Assembly: GCF_000349325.1 (NCBI RefSeq)
Contig: NC_020504.1
Location: forward strand, 5,986,053-6,050,052
Length of the DNA: 64,000 nucleotides
Direction of reading: 5' to 3'
Source: Streptomyces davaonensis JCM 4913
Lineage (GTDB): Bacteria; Actinomycetota; Actinomycetes; Streptomycetales; Streptomycetaceae
The translations under genes and the position numbers were made by a program. Below the pieces are notes generated by a model, which was not told the DNA's origin, made no database searches, and worked only from the letters and a program-made list of their open reading frames with translations. This document shows positions 34,833-43,400 of this stretch, piece after piece. Position 1 is the first letter of the stretch. Each line of letters starts with the position of its first letter.

Positions 34833-34852
34833 GACTGACCCCTGGGATTCAC

Positions 34853-35695
34853 CTACGGTTCATTTGTGCGTAGATGACACGTTATGTCAGCTTCTGGGGT
34901 ACTGCGCGCTGTCGCGGCCATGAACGCCTCCACCACCGCGTACAACCGCTCAGGCTGGTCCAGGTGTACGTCGTGCGCGGCCGACGGGATCGTGTGCAGT
35001 TCAGTGTGATCCCGGGTGGTCGCCATGGTCTGGAACTCCTCCTCCGGCATCCAGCCGTCCGCGCCCCTGATCACCAGCGCGGGTGCCGTCGTACTGCTCC
35101 ACTCGGCCCAGTAGTCGCGCCTCGTCAGGTCCGTGATCATCCCCACCATCACGTCCCGGTCCGCCCTCGGCCACCAGCCGTCCGCCCGCTCCTCCAGACC
35201 CCTCGCCCACGCCTCGTGGCCGAGGAAGTCGCTCGCCTCCTGGAACGACTTGAACGGCTTCGGCCAGCTGTCCAGCCACGCACCTATCTGCGCGGGGAGT
35301 TCCGCGGGAGGCCGCCCCGGGCCCGCCTCGATCAGGACCAGCGCCGACACCAGGTCCGGACGGGCCACCGCCCGCAGCATCGCCGTATGGCCGCCCAGGG
35401 ACTGGCCCACCAGCGTTACGGCGGACAGAGACAGATGCTCGATCAGCGCCGCCGCGTCCGCCACGCACACCTCTCGCGTCACGCTCCGCGGACGGCGCGT
35501 GCTCGCGCCGTGGCCTCTCGCGTCGTACGTCACCACCCGGTGGCCGCCGGCCAGCAGGCGGGCCGTCAGGTCGTCCCACTCGCCCTGGTGGCCCGCCAGG
35601 CCGTGGAGGAGGAGTACCGCGGGGCCGGGGGCACGGTGGTCGCGGTAGGCGATACGGGTGCCGTCGGGGGCGGTGAGGTGCTGGTTCTGTGTCAC
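34853..35695 (-). CDS. Alpha/beta hydrolase
   Basis: A 280-residue hydrolase. Oxyanion region LLLHGLAGHQGEWDDL, nucleophile elbow LVGQSLGGHTAM (Ser), acid Asp in VIRGADGWMPEEEF and catalytic His in SAAHDVHLDQP are all in place. No signal peptide. Substrate cannot be told. The glycosyltransferase follows after 20 bp on the same strand. Confidence 0.9.
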   Translation of the reverse strand: MTQNQHLTAPDGTRIAYRDHRAPGPAVLLLHGLAGHQGEWDDLTARLLAGGHRVVTYDARGHGASTRRPRSVTREVCVADAAALIEHLSLSAVTLVGQSLGGHTAMLRAVARPDLVSALVLIEAGPGRPPAELPAQIGAWLDSWPKPFKSFQEASDFLGHEAWARGLEERADGWWPRADRDVMVGMITDLTRRDYWAEWSSTTAPALVIRGADGWMPEEEFQTMATTRDHTELHTIPSAAHDVHLDQPERLYAVVEAFMAATARSTPEADITCHLRTNEP

Positions 35696-35805
35696 CGTGC
35701 TCTCTCAAGTGGGCGGTCCCCCATCCTGCCGGGGCGTTCGAGTGATCGTCGAGCGGGACGATTAGCCTCTTTCCCATCAGTCACGTAGGCAGGAGGCAGG
35801 CAGAC

Positions 35806-36108
35806 ATGGCAAAGATTCCCAGCGCGGCGATCGCCGCGGGCGGGCTCCTCGGCGGGTACGGCGTGGCCCGGTGGACGAAGAAGCGGCCGCTCGGTGGTGT
35901 TGTGCTCGCCGCAGCCGGGGCGGCCGCCGCCAAGCAGTGGCGGCAGCGGGCCGGCGGACCGGCCGCGGGCGCGCTGACGGCCGCGTACGTCGCCGGGTTC
36001 GCCGGGTCCCACCCCCTCGCCAAGAAGGTCGGCGCCTGGCCGGCCGTGGTCGGCGTGGCCGGAGTCGTCGCCCTCGCCTCGTGGGCCGTGGCCGACCGCA
36101 ACGGCTGA
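35806..36108 (+). CDS. Small hypothetical Gly/Ala-rich membrane protein
   Basis: A 100-residue protein with three weakly hydrophobic Ala/Gly-rich segments (AAIAAGGLLGGYGVA, GGVVLAAAGAAAA, AWPAVVGVAGVVALASWAVA) separated by basic stretches. ATG 35806 follows GGAGG. No family recognised. A strong terminator is 11 bp downstream and marks the edge of the accessory island. Confidence 0.7.
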   Translation: MAKIPSAAIAAGGLLGGYGVARWTKKRPLGGVVLAAAGAAAAKQWRQRAGGPAAGALTAAYVAGFAGSHPLAKKVGAWPAVVGVAGVVALASWAVADRNG

Positions 36109-36119
36109 TTCAAGAGGAT

Positions 36120-36154
36120 CGGCCACCCCACGGGAGCTAGTCGTGGGGTGGCCG
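36120..36154. terminator. Strong hairpin at the island boundary
   Basis: CGGCCACCCCACG (36120-36132) and CGTGGGGTGGCCG (36142-36154), perfect 13-bp stem with a 9-nt loop. Confidence 0.87.
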
Positions 36155-36408
36155 CATGCTTCTTCCGGTCATCAGTACCTCGTGGTTCGCGAAGAGCGAG
36201 CCCAGGTCGAACCGCCGTCGGATCGACGCTGTCCCCACCGCGCCTGGGTGAGGATCCACTGGGCCCGATCCTCATCATGGGCACGCCCTCCGAGGCTGTG
36301 CGCCAAGCGCCACAGCACCTCACCGTCGCTGCTCTCGTCGACCATGGTGACGACGGGCCCTGATCGTGAGAGCGATCGAGTCACTGAGCTGACGCGTATG
36401 GTGCCGCT
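36155..36408. other. Gap without a convincing gene
   Basis: A minus-strand frame from ATG 36345 to the stop at 36172 would give 57 residues beginning MVDESSDGEVLWRLAHSL, placed downstream of the DUF397 gene in the same direction. It has no recognised domain and a poor ribosome binding site. It may be a remnant or a real small gene of the whiJ-like set. Confidence 0.35.
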
Positions 36409-36603
36409 TCACCGGAGCAAGTGATCTGCCTTGCCTGCCTTGATGTTGAGGATCATGGTGCGCAGGGCCTCTCGACTGTCCGTGATGAATCGATCCTCCT
36501 GGCCGTGCACTGCTATGTAAGCGTTGCCGTCTTCGTCGACCCCTATTCGGAAGCATGCATTGCCTTCCCCGCAGAAGGGCTCTTCCCACTGGATCTCGCG
36601 CAT
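36409..36603 (-). CDS. DUF397-like small protein (whiJ-locus type)
   Basis: A 64-residue acidic protein: EEPFCGEGNACFRIGVDEDG, ITDSREALRTMILNIKAG. The Gly/Cys-containing middle, the DS..., and the closing helix fit the DUF397 proteins that accompany XRE regulators in Streptomyces. It starts 7 nt after the XRE stop on the same strand. In whiJ-type loci the small protein is thought to act with the DNA-binding partner; here this is by analogy. Confidence 0.75.
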   Translation of the reverse strand: MREIQWEEPFCGEGNACFRIGVDEDGNAYIAVHGQEDRFITDSREALRTMILNIKAGKADHLLR

Positions 36604-36610
36604 GACGCCC

Positions 36611-37462
36611 CTAGAGTTCGCGTGCGATGGTGCGGATCAAGTCCCTTGAGTCGTCAGGGGACAAGGTGAGTTCTTCCGTTCGATCCAATTGGGCACGATA
36701 CTTGGCCAACTCGGACTGGCCGTGCAGGAAGTCCGGGCCGTGAGAGTTGTCGATCTGCACTGTGTCCAAGCGTTCCGCGGGACCTTCCGCGTACAGCACA
36801 GTCTGGCCTGCACCAGGGAATGCTCCCCGGACGAAGGGCACTGCCAAGACCGTCACGCTGGGCCGTTCGGACTGGTTCAGCAAGTGCTGAAGTTGCTCAC
36901 GGGCCACCCGACGCCCTCCGAACTGCATTCGGAGCGCAGCCTCATGAACAATGGCGATCAAGGGGGGAGGGGCATCACGGCGCAGAACCTCCTGGCGATG
37001 GCTACGATGCGCAGCCCTCATCGCCACCTCGTGTTCCGGTAGGGGTGGAAGGACGGCCCGAAACACCGCTAACGCGTGGTCCGTTGTCTGCAACAGTCCC
37101 GGAACATGCACCGTGGACGCCACGCGCATGCGAGTGGCCCGCGCCTCCAACTCTGCGATGTCTAGAAGGCCTTGAGGAAGAGATCCGCGGTACTGATCCC
37201 ACCAGCCCTGGTTGCCGGCCGAGGCCATGTCGACCAACGCATCGACATACTTCTCATCGTGGCACTGGCAGTGGTGAGCCAAGGTGCGTAGACGCGCCTC
37301 GCTGATGTTCCGAACCCCGGACTCCATGTTGGAGATCTTTCCTCGGTCGACGCCGAGGAGGTTCGCTGCCTGCTCTGCTGACATCCCTGCGGCTACCCGC
37401 ATGCTGCGCAACTCATGACCCAGGCGCTTCTGGCGCTGACTGAGGAGTGCCTTCGGGGACAT
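36611..37462 (-). CDS. XRE-family regulator (WhiJ-like, HTH + DUF5753)
   Basis: A 283-residue protein from ATG 37462 (MSPKALLSQRQKRLG). The HTH spans about residues 14-60 (LRSMRVAAGMSAEQAANLLG and GKISNMESGVRNIS). The rest is the DUF5753 ligand- or partner-binding region: QGLLDIAELEARATRMRVAS, VPGLLQTTDHALAVFRAV, HEAALRMQFGG, VTVLAVPF and LDTVQIDNSHG. A TTA leucine codon occurs at 37070-37072 (residue 131), making translation depend on the bldA tRNA. Divergent from the HATPase gene. Confidence 0.9.
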   Translation of the reverse strand: MSPKALLSQRQKRLGHELRSMRVAAGMSAEQAANLLGVDRGKISNMESGVRNISEARLRTLAHHCQCHDEKYVDALVDMASAGNQGWWDQYRGSLPQGLLDIAELEARATRMRVASTVHVPGLLQTTDHALAVFRAVLPPLPEHEVAMRAAHRSHRQEVLRRDAPPPLIAIVHEAALRMQFGGRRVAREQLQHLLNQSERPSVTVLAVPFVRGAFPGAGQTVLYAEGPAERLDTVQIDNSHGPDFLHGQSELAKYRAQLDRTEELTLSPDDSRDLIRTIAREL

Positions 37463-37532
37463 GCCGTTCCTTCCGGTGTGCGTTGAGCGGCAGTCTGCCG
37501 TGTCTTCCATGCCCGAACCACGATCGAGCTAT

Positions 37533-37553
37533 TTTGCCGAAGTAGATGGCAAA
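37533..37553. promoter_or_regulatory. Candidate operator of the WhiJ-like regulator
   Basis: TTTGCC (37533-37538) and GGCAAA (37548-37553) form a perfect inverted repeat with a 9-bp spacer in an AT-rich patch between the divergent XRE and HATPase genes, 71 bp upstream of the XRE start. Typical place for autoregulation. Confidence 0.5.
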
Positions 37554-37731
37554 TTTACCTCAGCATCTCTACGTTGAGTATCGAGCTGCTCACGTGCAGC
37601 GAGCGGAAGTGCATCGTGCAGGCTTGTCGGCCTCTCCTGCCCTGGGAGCGGCGAGCCTGTGCCAGGGAGACAGGCCACTGCTTGCTGGGGATGACGGGTG
37701 GCGTGGATCGACTGAGTCAAGGAGGCCGCAC

Positions 37732-38397
37732 GTGAACCACGACAACTGCGTACCCCGCAAAGGGTGGGAGGTTCCCTTTCGGGCCACTCCGAGAGAGGTG
37801 CCAGCTCTGCGTCGGATCATGCGCCTGCATCTCACGTACTGGGGACTGCTCGATGTGCTGGAGAACGCTCAACTCTGCGTCACTGAGTTGGCCACCAACG
37901 TGGTCAAGCATGTGGGGTTAGGCGTTCCCGCCGTGCTTGCCGTCTGTATGAACGGCACGAAGCTCCATCTGGAAGTGCAGGACCCACATGCGGACGCGGT
38001 CCCGACACTGGACTCTGCAGGAACTCGCGACGAGGGAGGCCGTGGTCTCACGCTCGTTGATGCGATGTCGGAGAGATGGGGCGTGCGCCGTACATCTGTA
38101 GGGAAGGCGACGTGGTGCGAGCTGGCCACAGCGCTCACGTCCCCACATGGGCATGTGCAGGACCACCGCGTTTCTCGCGCTGACGGGTTGCTGTCCTCGT
38201 ACGACGCCCATGCCGCCTGCTTCACGGGGGCGGGCACGAGCATGGCAACCCTCGATCAGGCGGCCAAGGGTGCCGCGAGCCTGATTGTCGATCTCCTGTA
38301 CTGGACTCAGGCTCACGGACTTGATCCCGATTCGCTGCTCGAAGAAGCGCAGGGGTCCTTCGAAGAACTTCGCTCGGGCGCCACCGATGAACTTTGA
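37732..38397 (+). CDS. HATPase-domain (anti-sigma-factor-like) regulator
   Basis: A 221-residue protein from GTG 37732, preceded by AAGGAGG (37719-37725). Residues 10-140 form a serine-kinase-type ATPase fold: VPALRRIMRLHLTYW, LCVTELATNVVKHVG (N box with catalytic-type Asn) and GGRGLTLVDAMSERWGV (G box). The C-terminal 80 residues match nothing I know. A TTA codon at 37918-37920 (residue 63) suggests bldA control. Divergent from the XRE gene; such an ATPase is a standard member of whiJ-like loci. Confidence 0.87.
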   Translation: MNHDNCVPRKGWEVPFRATPREVPALRRIMRLHLTYWGLLDVLENAQLCVTELATNVVKHVGLGVPAVLAVCMNGTKLHLEVQDPHADAVPTLDSAGTRDEGGRGLTLVDAMSERWGVRRTSVGKATWCELATALTSPHGHVQDHRVSRADGLLSSYDAHAACFTGAGTSMATLDQAAKGAASLIVDLLYWTQAHGLDPDSLLEEAQGSFEELRSGATDEL

Positions 38398-38683
38398 TGA
38401 GGACGGAGAGTTGGAACCTGCCAGCGCGTTCAACATCGGCTGGCGCGATCCGGATTCGCTTCGAGTGCTGTGTGAGGTTGCCGGGGAGATCGGACTCCTG
38501 GACGGGGTAGAGGTCGTGCCGCTCGCAGTTGATCCCACAAGGAGCGAGTTGGAGCCTCCTGAGGGTGTGATCGGGATCGGGGCTGCTCATCATGTGTTGG
38601 GATGCCTTGCCGAGATCGCGCGGCGCACCAGAGCTGGACTGGGCAAGTACACCTGGTTGCGGTCCGACCTGTGGTGGCCCTAA
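38387..38683 (+). CDS. Hypothetical protein coupled to the HATPase
   Basis: A 98-residue acidic protein; ATG 38387 overlaps the HATPase stop by 11 bp, suggesting translational coupling. No membrane segment, no domain recognised (LRVLCEVAGEIGLLDGVEVV, GVIGIGAAHHVLGCLAEIA). Its stop overlaps the stop of the convergent SRA-like gene. Confidence 0.6.
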   Translation: MNFDEDGELEPASAFNIGWRDPDSLRVLCEVAGEIGLLDGVEVVPLAVDPTRSELEPPEGVIGIGAAHHVLGCLAEIARRTRAGLGKYTWLRSDLWWP

Positions 38684-39711
38684 GCGGGTATGGGGCAATT
38701 CAGGCAGCGGAAAGGTTGTGGTGTGCTGCTTGGGGACGTGCCTATCTGAAACTCGGAGAAGCCCCCGCTGTCGTTGCGGTACACGAGGCCGATCCCGTGT
38801 TCGGCGAGCAAGTCGCGGAGATCCATATCGGGAAGGGCCGGGGCCAGAACCATCAGGTGCAGCGGCTGATCGTGAGGGATCTCGTTCAAGTAGCGGCGTG
38901 CACGTAGGAGTTGAGCTAGAGCCTGAGTGATTGACTCGCTCGCAGCGGTGCTTGTCGGCTCATACACGGTGTTGTTCGCTGGGTTGTACAGATCGAACAT
39001 GAGCCGAGAAGTTGAACTCCGCATCGATACGTCTAGTTGACCAATCGTTTCCCCACTTGCGGTCTCGCGCTCTTCGAACGCATCCGCCAGATCATCGCGG
39101 GCTGCTGCTACCTGATCGACGTCAGTCTGCGGCCGCCGTTCGCGGATTCGACGTCGAGTCGCTCGGGTGTAGCGGCCTGCGGTTCGGCTGAACCCCAGCC
39201 GGGAATGGGGTGCTCGGTCGAGAGTGTCAGACGCCTCCCGTATGTAGCGGCCGATAGGGCGTAGCCGGAAGACGATGACGTCGCGGTCGTTGCCCAACTC
39301 ATCTTTGGCCTCGCGTATCTCGAACGGCTTACGCTCGTCGAGTTTGAACATCCCGATGTACCTGTGCGTCCGTGTGTCGCTTCCAGGAACCTTCCCCACG
39401 GCGACGAATAGATGCAGGGTGCGTCCCATCCTGGCGTGGTCCAGGATGGATAAGTTGCCGCCTTCAAAGGCCTGGTTGCCCTGTTTACCTGTTCCGGTAT
39501 AGGTGAATACGGGCCCGAGGTCGTCATCTTCGGCCATCCATCCATCGCGATATCCGAAGCGCTTTCCGACCTTGCTGTCGGAGAAAATGAGAACGTTGCG
39601 CTTCTCCACTGCGGGACAGATTCCAGCAAATCCGGCGCCACCAAGCAGGGGGTGGATCTGCTTACGCGTCAGGATGTCACCGGGCTGGAACCCGGAGGGG
39701 GCTGTCGTCAT
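38680..39711 (-). CDS. SRA/YDG-like DNA-reader protein with degenerate PD-(D/E)XK half
   Basis: A 343-residue protein. Residues 8-125 resemble the SRA/YDG-like N-terminal part of actinobacterial modification-dependent endonucleases: PGDILTRKQIHPLLGGAGFAGI, GYRDGW, VFTYTGTGKQGNQAFEGGN and GRTLHLF. A basic linker (residues 170-192) follows. Residues 230-300 look like a PD-(D/E)XK core (Asp240 in LMFDLY, Glu251 in TVYEPT, then ITQALAQLLRARRYL), but Thr253 stands where Lys is expected. A TTA codon lies at 39451-39453 (residue 87). It probably binds modified DNA; cleavage is doubtful. Confidence 0.6.
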   Translation of the reverse strand: MTTAPSGFQPGDILTRKQIHPLLGGAGFAGICPAVEKRNVLIFSDSKVGKRFGYRDGWMAEDDDLGPVFTYTGTGKQGNQAFEGGNLSILDHARMGRTLHLFVAVGKVPGSDTRTHRYIGMFKLDERKPFEIREAKDELGNDRDVIVFRLRPIGRYIREASDTLDRAPHSRLGFSRTAGRYTRATRRRIRERRPQTDVDQVAAARDDLADAFEERETASGETIGQLDVSMRSSTSRLMFDLYNPANNTVYEPTSTAASESITQALAQLLRARRYLNEIPHDQPLHLMVLAPALPDMDLRDLLAEHGIGLVYRNDSGGFSEFQIGTSPSSTPQPFRCLNCPIPA

Positions 39712-39811
39712 GTGCTGAGGCTAGTGCGTTCACTGTTCGTGGAGTGTGACAGGTGGTGCAGTCGTCCGGAAGGTCGTTGTGGCTGTGCCTGGCTCGGGCG
39801 AGGATGGTGCG

Positions 39812-40387
39812 ATGGGTGAGGCAACGGGGACGATCGTCGCGGCTGGTATTGCGTTTGCATCCGCAGTCATTGGGGCCGTGATTGCTGGTAGGTATGCCAA
39901 GGGTGGAGCGGAAGCCGGCGGACGTAAGGCAGTTGAAGCCGCTCTAGCCCAGGTGCACGGTCAGGCGGCAGCGGAGCACTGGCAGTGGGTGCGTAGTCAG
40001 CGGCATCAGTCCTTTGCTGCTCTCTTTGCGGCCTATGCCGTACTCGATGAAGTGCTCACTCGCATCGCCCCCGAGGTGAGAAGCGGCGGTGGACTTGATG
40101 CTGCGGCAAGGCGGGAGTTGGGCGACGGCACGCTTGAAATGCAGGCAAAAACCAGCCAATTGGCACTCTGGGGGCCAAGCGAGGCAAACGAACTGGCCTA
40201 CGCGCTGACGGAGGGGGCGATAGCGGCAGTGGCCTCCTTGCTGGCGGTAGCGAGCGCGAGCCCTGAGAACATGAGCGCAGTTTGGTTCCGCTTCGCCCAA
40301 GCCAAGGAAGAGATGGCGCAAGCTCATGCGGCCTTCCTCCAGAGGGCTGGAGAAATCGTGCGCGATCCACAACAGCCGGTCAGTTAG
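39812..40387 (+). CDS. Hypothetical membrane-anchored protein in the island
   Basis: A 191-residue protein from ATG 39812. Residues 5-28 are one membrane helix (GTIVAAGIAFASAVIGAVIAG, read in part), followed by a basic turn (RYAKGGAEAGGRKA). The remaining part is cytoplasmic and helical, with SQRHQSFAALFAAYAVLDEVLTR and FAQAKEEMAQAHAAFLQRAG, probably a coiled bundle. No family recognised. It is convergent with the helicase gene (17 bp between stops) and divergent from the SRA-like gene. Confidence 0.65.
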   Translation: MGEATGTIVAAGIAFASAVIGAVIAGRYAKGGAEAGGRKAVEAALAQVHGQAAAEHWQWVRSQRHQSFAALFAAYAVLDEVLTRIAPEVRSGGGLDAAARRELGDGTLEMQAKTSQLALWGPSEANELAYALTEGAIAAVASLLAVASASPENMSAVWFRFAQAKEEMAQAHAAFLQRAGEIVRDPQQPVS

Positions 40388-40404
40388 CGGATTCTCGTCG
40401 TTGG

Positions 40405-43400
40405 CTACCCCGCAGTGATCGCCGAGTACGACCACACATCCGCAGGCAGTTCGTGGCGCAACTGCCAGGTGATGGCCATGGGCTTGCTGCCCTTGTGCCG
40501 GACGTAGGTCGCCGGGCCGAGCAGCATCCACGGTTGGGCCTTGCCGATGTCGGTGTCCTTGTAGCGTCGCATGAACATCAGCACATGGCTTCCGCGTTGA
40601 GCGTGCTGCTGGTAGCGCAGCCCGGTGGGTGAGGTCTCTGCGGTTGTGCTCTGCGACTCCCAGTGGAAGAGGGAAGGACTCAGCGCGTAGTCCTTGTAAC
40701 GGACGGTGGGTGAGAAGTCCTTCTCGTTCTTTTCGAGGGTGATCAGCAGCGAATCCGTCTGGTTGCGCTCATCCCACAACACGCCCTGTGCAAAGGACCC
40801 AGGCATCTGGCCACCGAGCCGGGCGACACCTAGCGCGGCGAGGATCTCCGAGCGGTTGTACGCGCTGTGGATTTTGAGAGGTATGTGTGCGTGCGGGCCA
40901 TCGAGCTGGATGGGGAAGTGGTCGGCCTGGCCCATCACATGCTCAAGCACCTGCCGTAGTTCGCTGCGAAGGGCCCGCTGCACACGGAGCGAATCGAGCC
41001 CTTCCGCGTACGAACTGAAACCGCCAGCCTTGTCCCAGAGATTGAAGAACAGCATGCGGGCGAATGTCTTGTCCCGCGGATTCAAGGACTCGTAAGTGGG
41101 CGCGTCATCGCTCAACAAGCGAGCGTAGGCCTCGGCGCGTTCGAGGTCATCCACGTGCAAAAACGCATGCACTCGCTTCAGTAGGTCTTCCTCGCCGGCT
41201 TGTTCGGGTAGGTCAGTCATGCTGGCTCGACGGAGGACGGAAGTCCATGAGTTGCTCGACTTATACAACTCCCGGATCTCACGGCGACTCTCCTTGAGGT
41301 AGTCGGCGAGGAGGGGCGTATCAAACGCCTTGACTTCCTTAGCGAGGGTCTGAACGTTCGCCTTGATCTGGGTGCGGATGTTTTCCAGCACCAGGTCCTT
41401 GGACTTGCCTTCGAGGATGATCTGGCAGCCCGATGGCAGCAACGGAAAGTCGTGCTCAGCGTGCTCAAGGAGCCGGTTACGCGACAGGTTCGTCATCGCG
41501 CGGAACTGCTCCTCGAACCTGAACTCGGCACGATGCTGGCCGATGAAGTCGAGCACCGTGAGCACAGGCTTGTCTGGCGTGCGGCGGAGACCCCGACCGA
41601 GCTGCTGAAGGAAGACGGTGGCGCTGCTCGTCGGGCGCAGAAGGAGCAGCGTATCGACGTCAGGGATGTCCAAGCCCTCGTTGAAGAGGTCTACCGAGAA
41701 GATGACTTGGATCTCGCCCGCCTTGAGCTGGGCCAGCACCCGATCACGGACCTCGGGCTTTGACTCGCTATCCAAGGCCGCAGCCTTGAGGCCTGCGCTC
41801 TCGAAGCACTGCGCCATGAAGTGAGCGTGCTTCCTACTGACACAGAAGCCAAGTGCACGCATGCTCATCGGGTCGGAGACCTTGTCCCGCACCTGTTTGA
41901 GGACGATGCGTGCGCGGGCGTGGTCGGCGGAGAACAGCTCACCAAGTTGGCTCTGGTCGTACGTCCCCGAACGCCAGTTGAGGCGTCTGAGGTCCGTGCC
42001 GTCAGGCAGGCCGAAGTAGTGGAAGGGACAGAGGAGGTCGTTGTCGAGTGCCTCCCACAGTCGCATCTCGGCGGCGATCCGCCCGTCGAAGAACTCGTCC
42101 TGAACGTTGAGACCGTCCGCGCGTTCCGGAGTTGCGGTCAGCCCCAGGAGCTGCTTCGGCTTGAAGTGGTTGAGGACGCGGCGGTACGTCGTGGCGGTGG
42201 CGTGATGGAATTCGTCTACGACGATGATGTCGAAGTGCTCTGGGTCGAACTGGTCCAGCCGCTGGTCAGTGAGAGACTGGACGCTAGCGAAGACGTGCTT
42301 CCAGTCGCGCGGTAGTTCACCGCTGAAGAGAACTTCCCCGAACGACGCGTCATCGAGTACTTCGCGATACTTACGCAGGGACTGCTTGAGAATCTCTTTG
42401 CGGTGTGCCACGAAGAGGAGCCGCGGGTACTGCTTGCCGCCCAACTGCTTGTGTAGGTTTCGGTAATCGAGGGCGGCCATAACGGTCTTGCCCGTACCAG
42501 TCGCGGCGACAAGCAAGTTGTGGTGGTGACCTCGGACTTCGCGTTCGACATGCAGTCGCTCCAGCATGTCGGCCTGATGCGGGTACGGCCGAACTTCAAG
42601 ACCGGAGAGGCTGATCTTGAAGTCTTGTCCAGCTGTCGAACCACCTGCGACGCCTAGAGCCTCGTCCAACTTGAGTGCGTCGCGATCCGGGTCGTAGAGC
42701 TCAAAGGCGATGTCGTTCCAGTAAGCGTCGAAGGTGGCCTCGAACTTCTTGAGCACCACTGGAGTGGCCACTGAAGATAGGCGTACGTTCCACTCCAGTC
42801 CGTCGAGTAGTGCGGCCCTTGAGAGGTTGGAGCTACCGACGTATGCCGTATCGAAGCCGCTCTTGCGGCGAAACAGCCAGGCCTTTGCGTGAAGGCGTGT
42901 CGAGCGGGTCTCGTAGTTGACCTTCACCTCAGCGCCGAAGTCGCGAACGAGTCGGTCGAGCGCATGGCGGTCGGTTGCGCCGATATAGGTGGTTGTAATG
43001 ACGCGAATTGGGACGCCTCGTTCCTTGGCGGCGCGGAGAGAGTCCTCAAGCACCCGTAGCCCGTACCACTTGACGAAGGCGCAGAGTAGATCGATGCGGT
43101 CTGCGGTGGCGAGCTCAGCGCGCAGCTCACTGCCGAGGCTCGGGTCCTCGGGAGAGTTGGTGATGAGGGCGGTCTCCGAGAGGGGAGTAAGCGGGCGTAT
43201 CGCGTAGACGCCAGGGGCTTCCTTCTCAGCCAGTGCCAAAAGCTGGCGAGGTCCATCGGCGATGAGCTCAACACCATCACTCGAGGCGAGTGACTCGATG
43301 ATCTGGTTGGCTGCGGCGACGCGCTGGTCAGGGGGTAGCTGGCTGAGTCGATGGCTCACAGCCCGTCCGATGTGGCGGGCGATTACATGGGGTGATGATT

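Noticed and set aside
33345..34838. 497-codon plus-strand frame over the glycosyltransferase
   Set aside because: The minus strand has DDGSTD and DQDDE glycosyltransferase motifs; the plus frame has none.
36143..36424. Plus-strand ORF of 93 codons next to the island boundary
   Set aside because: Begins inside a terminator stem, no ribosome binding site, no recognisable domain.
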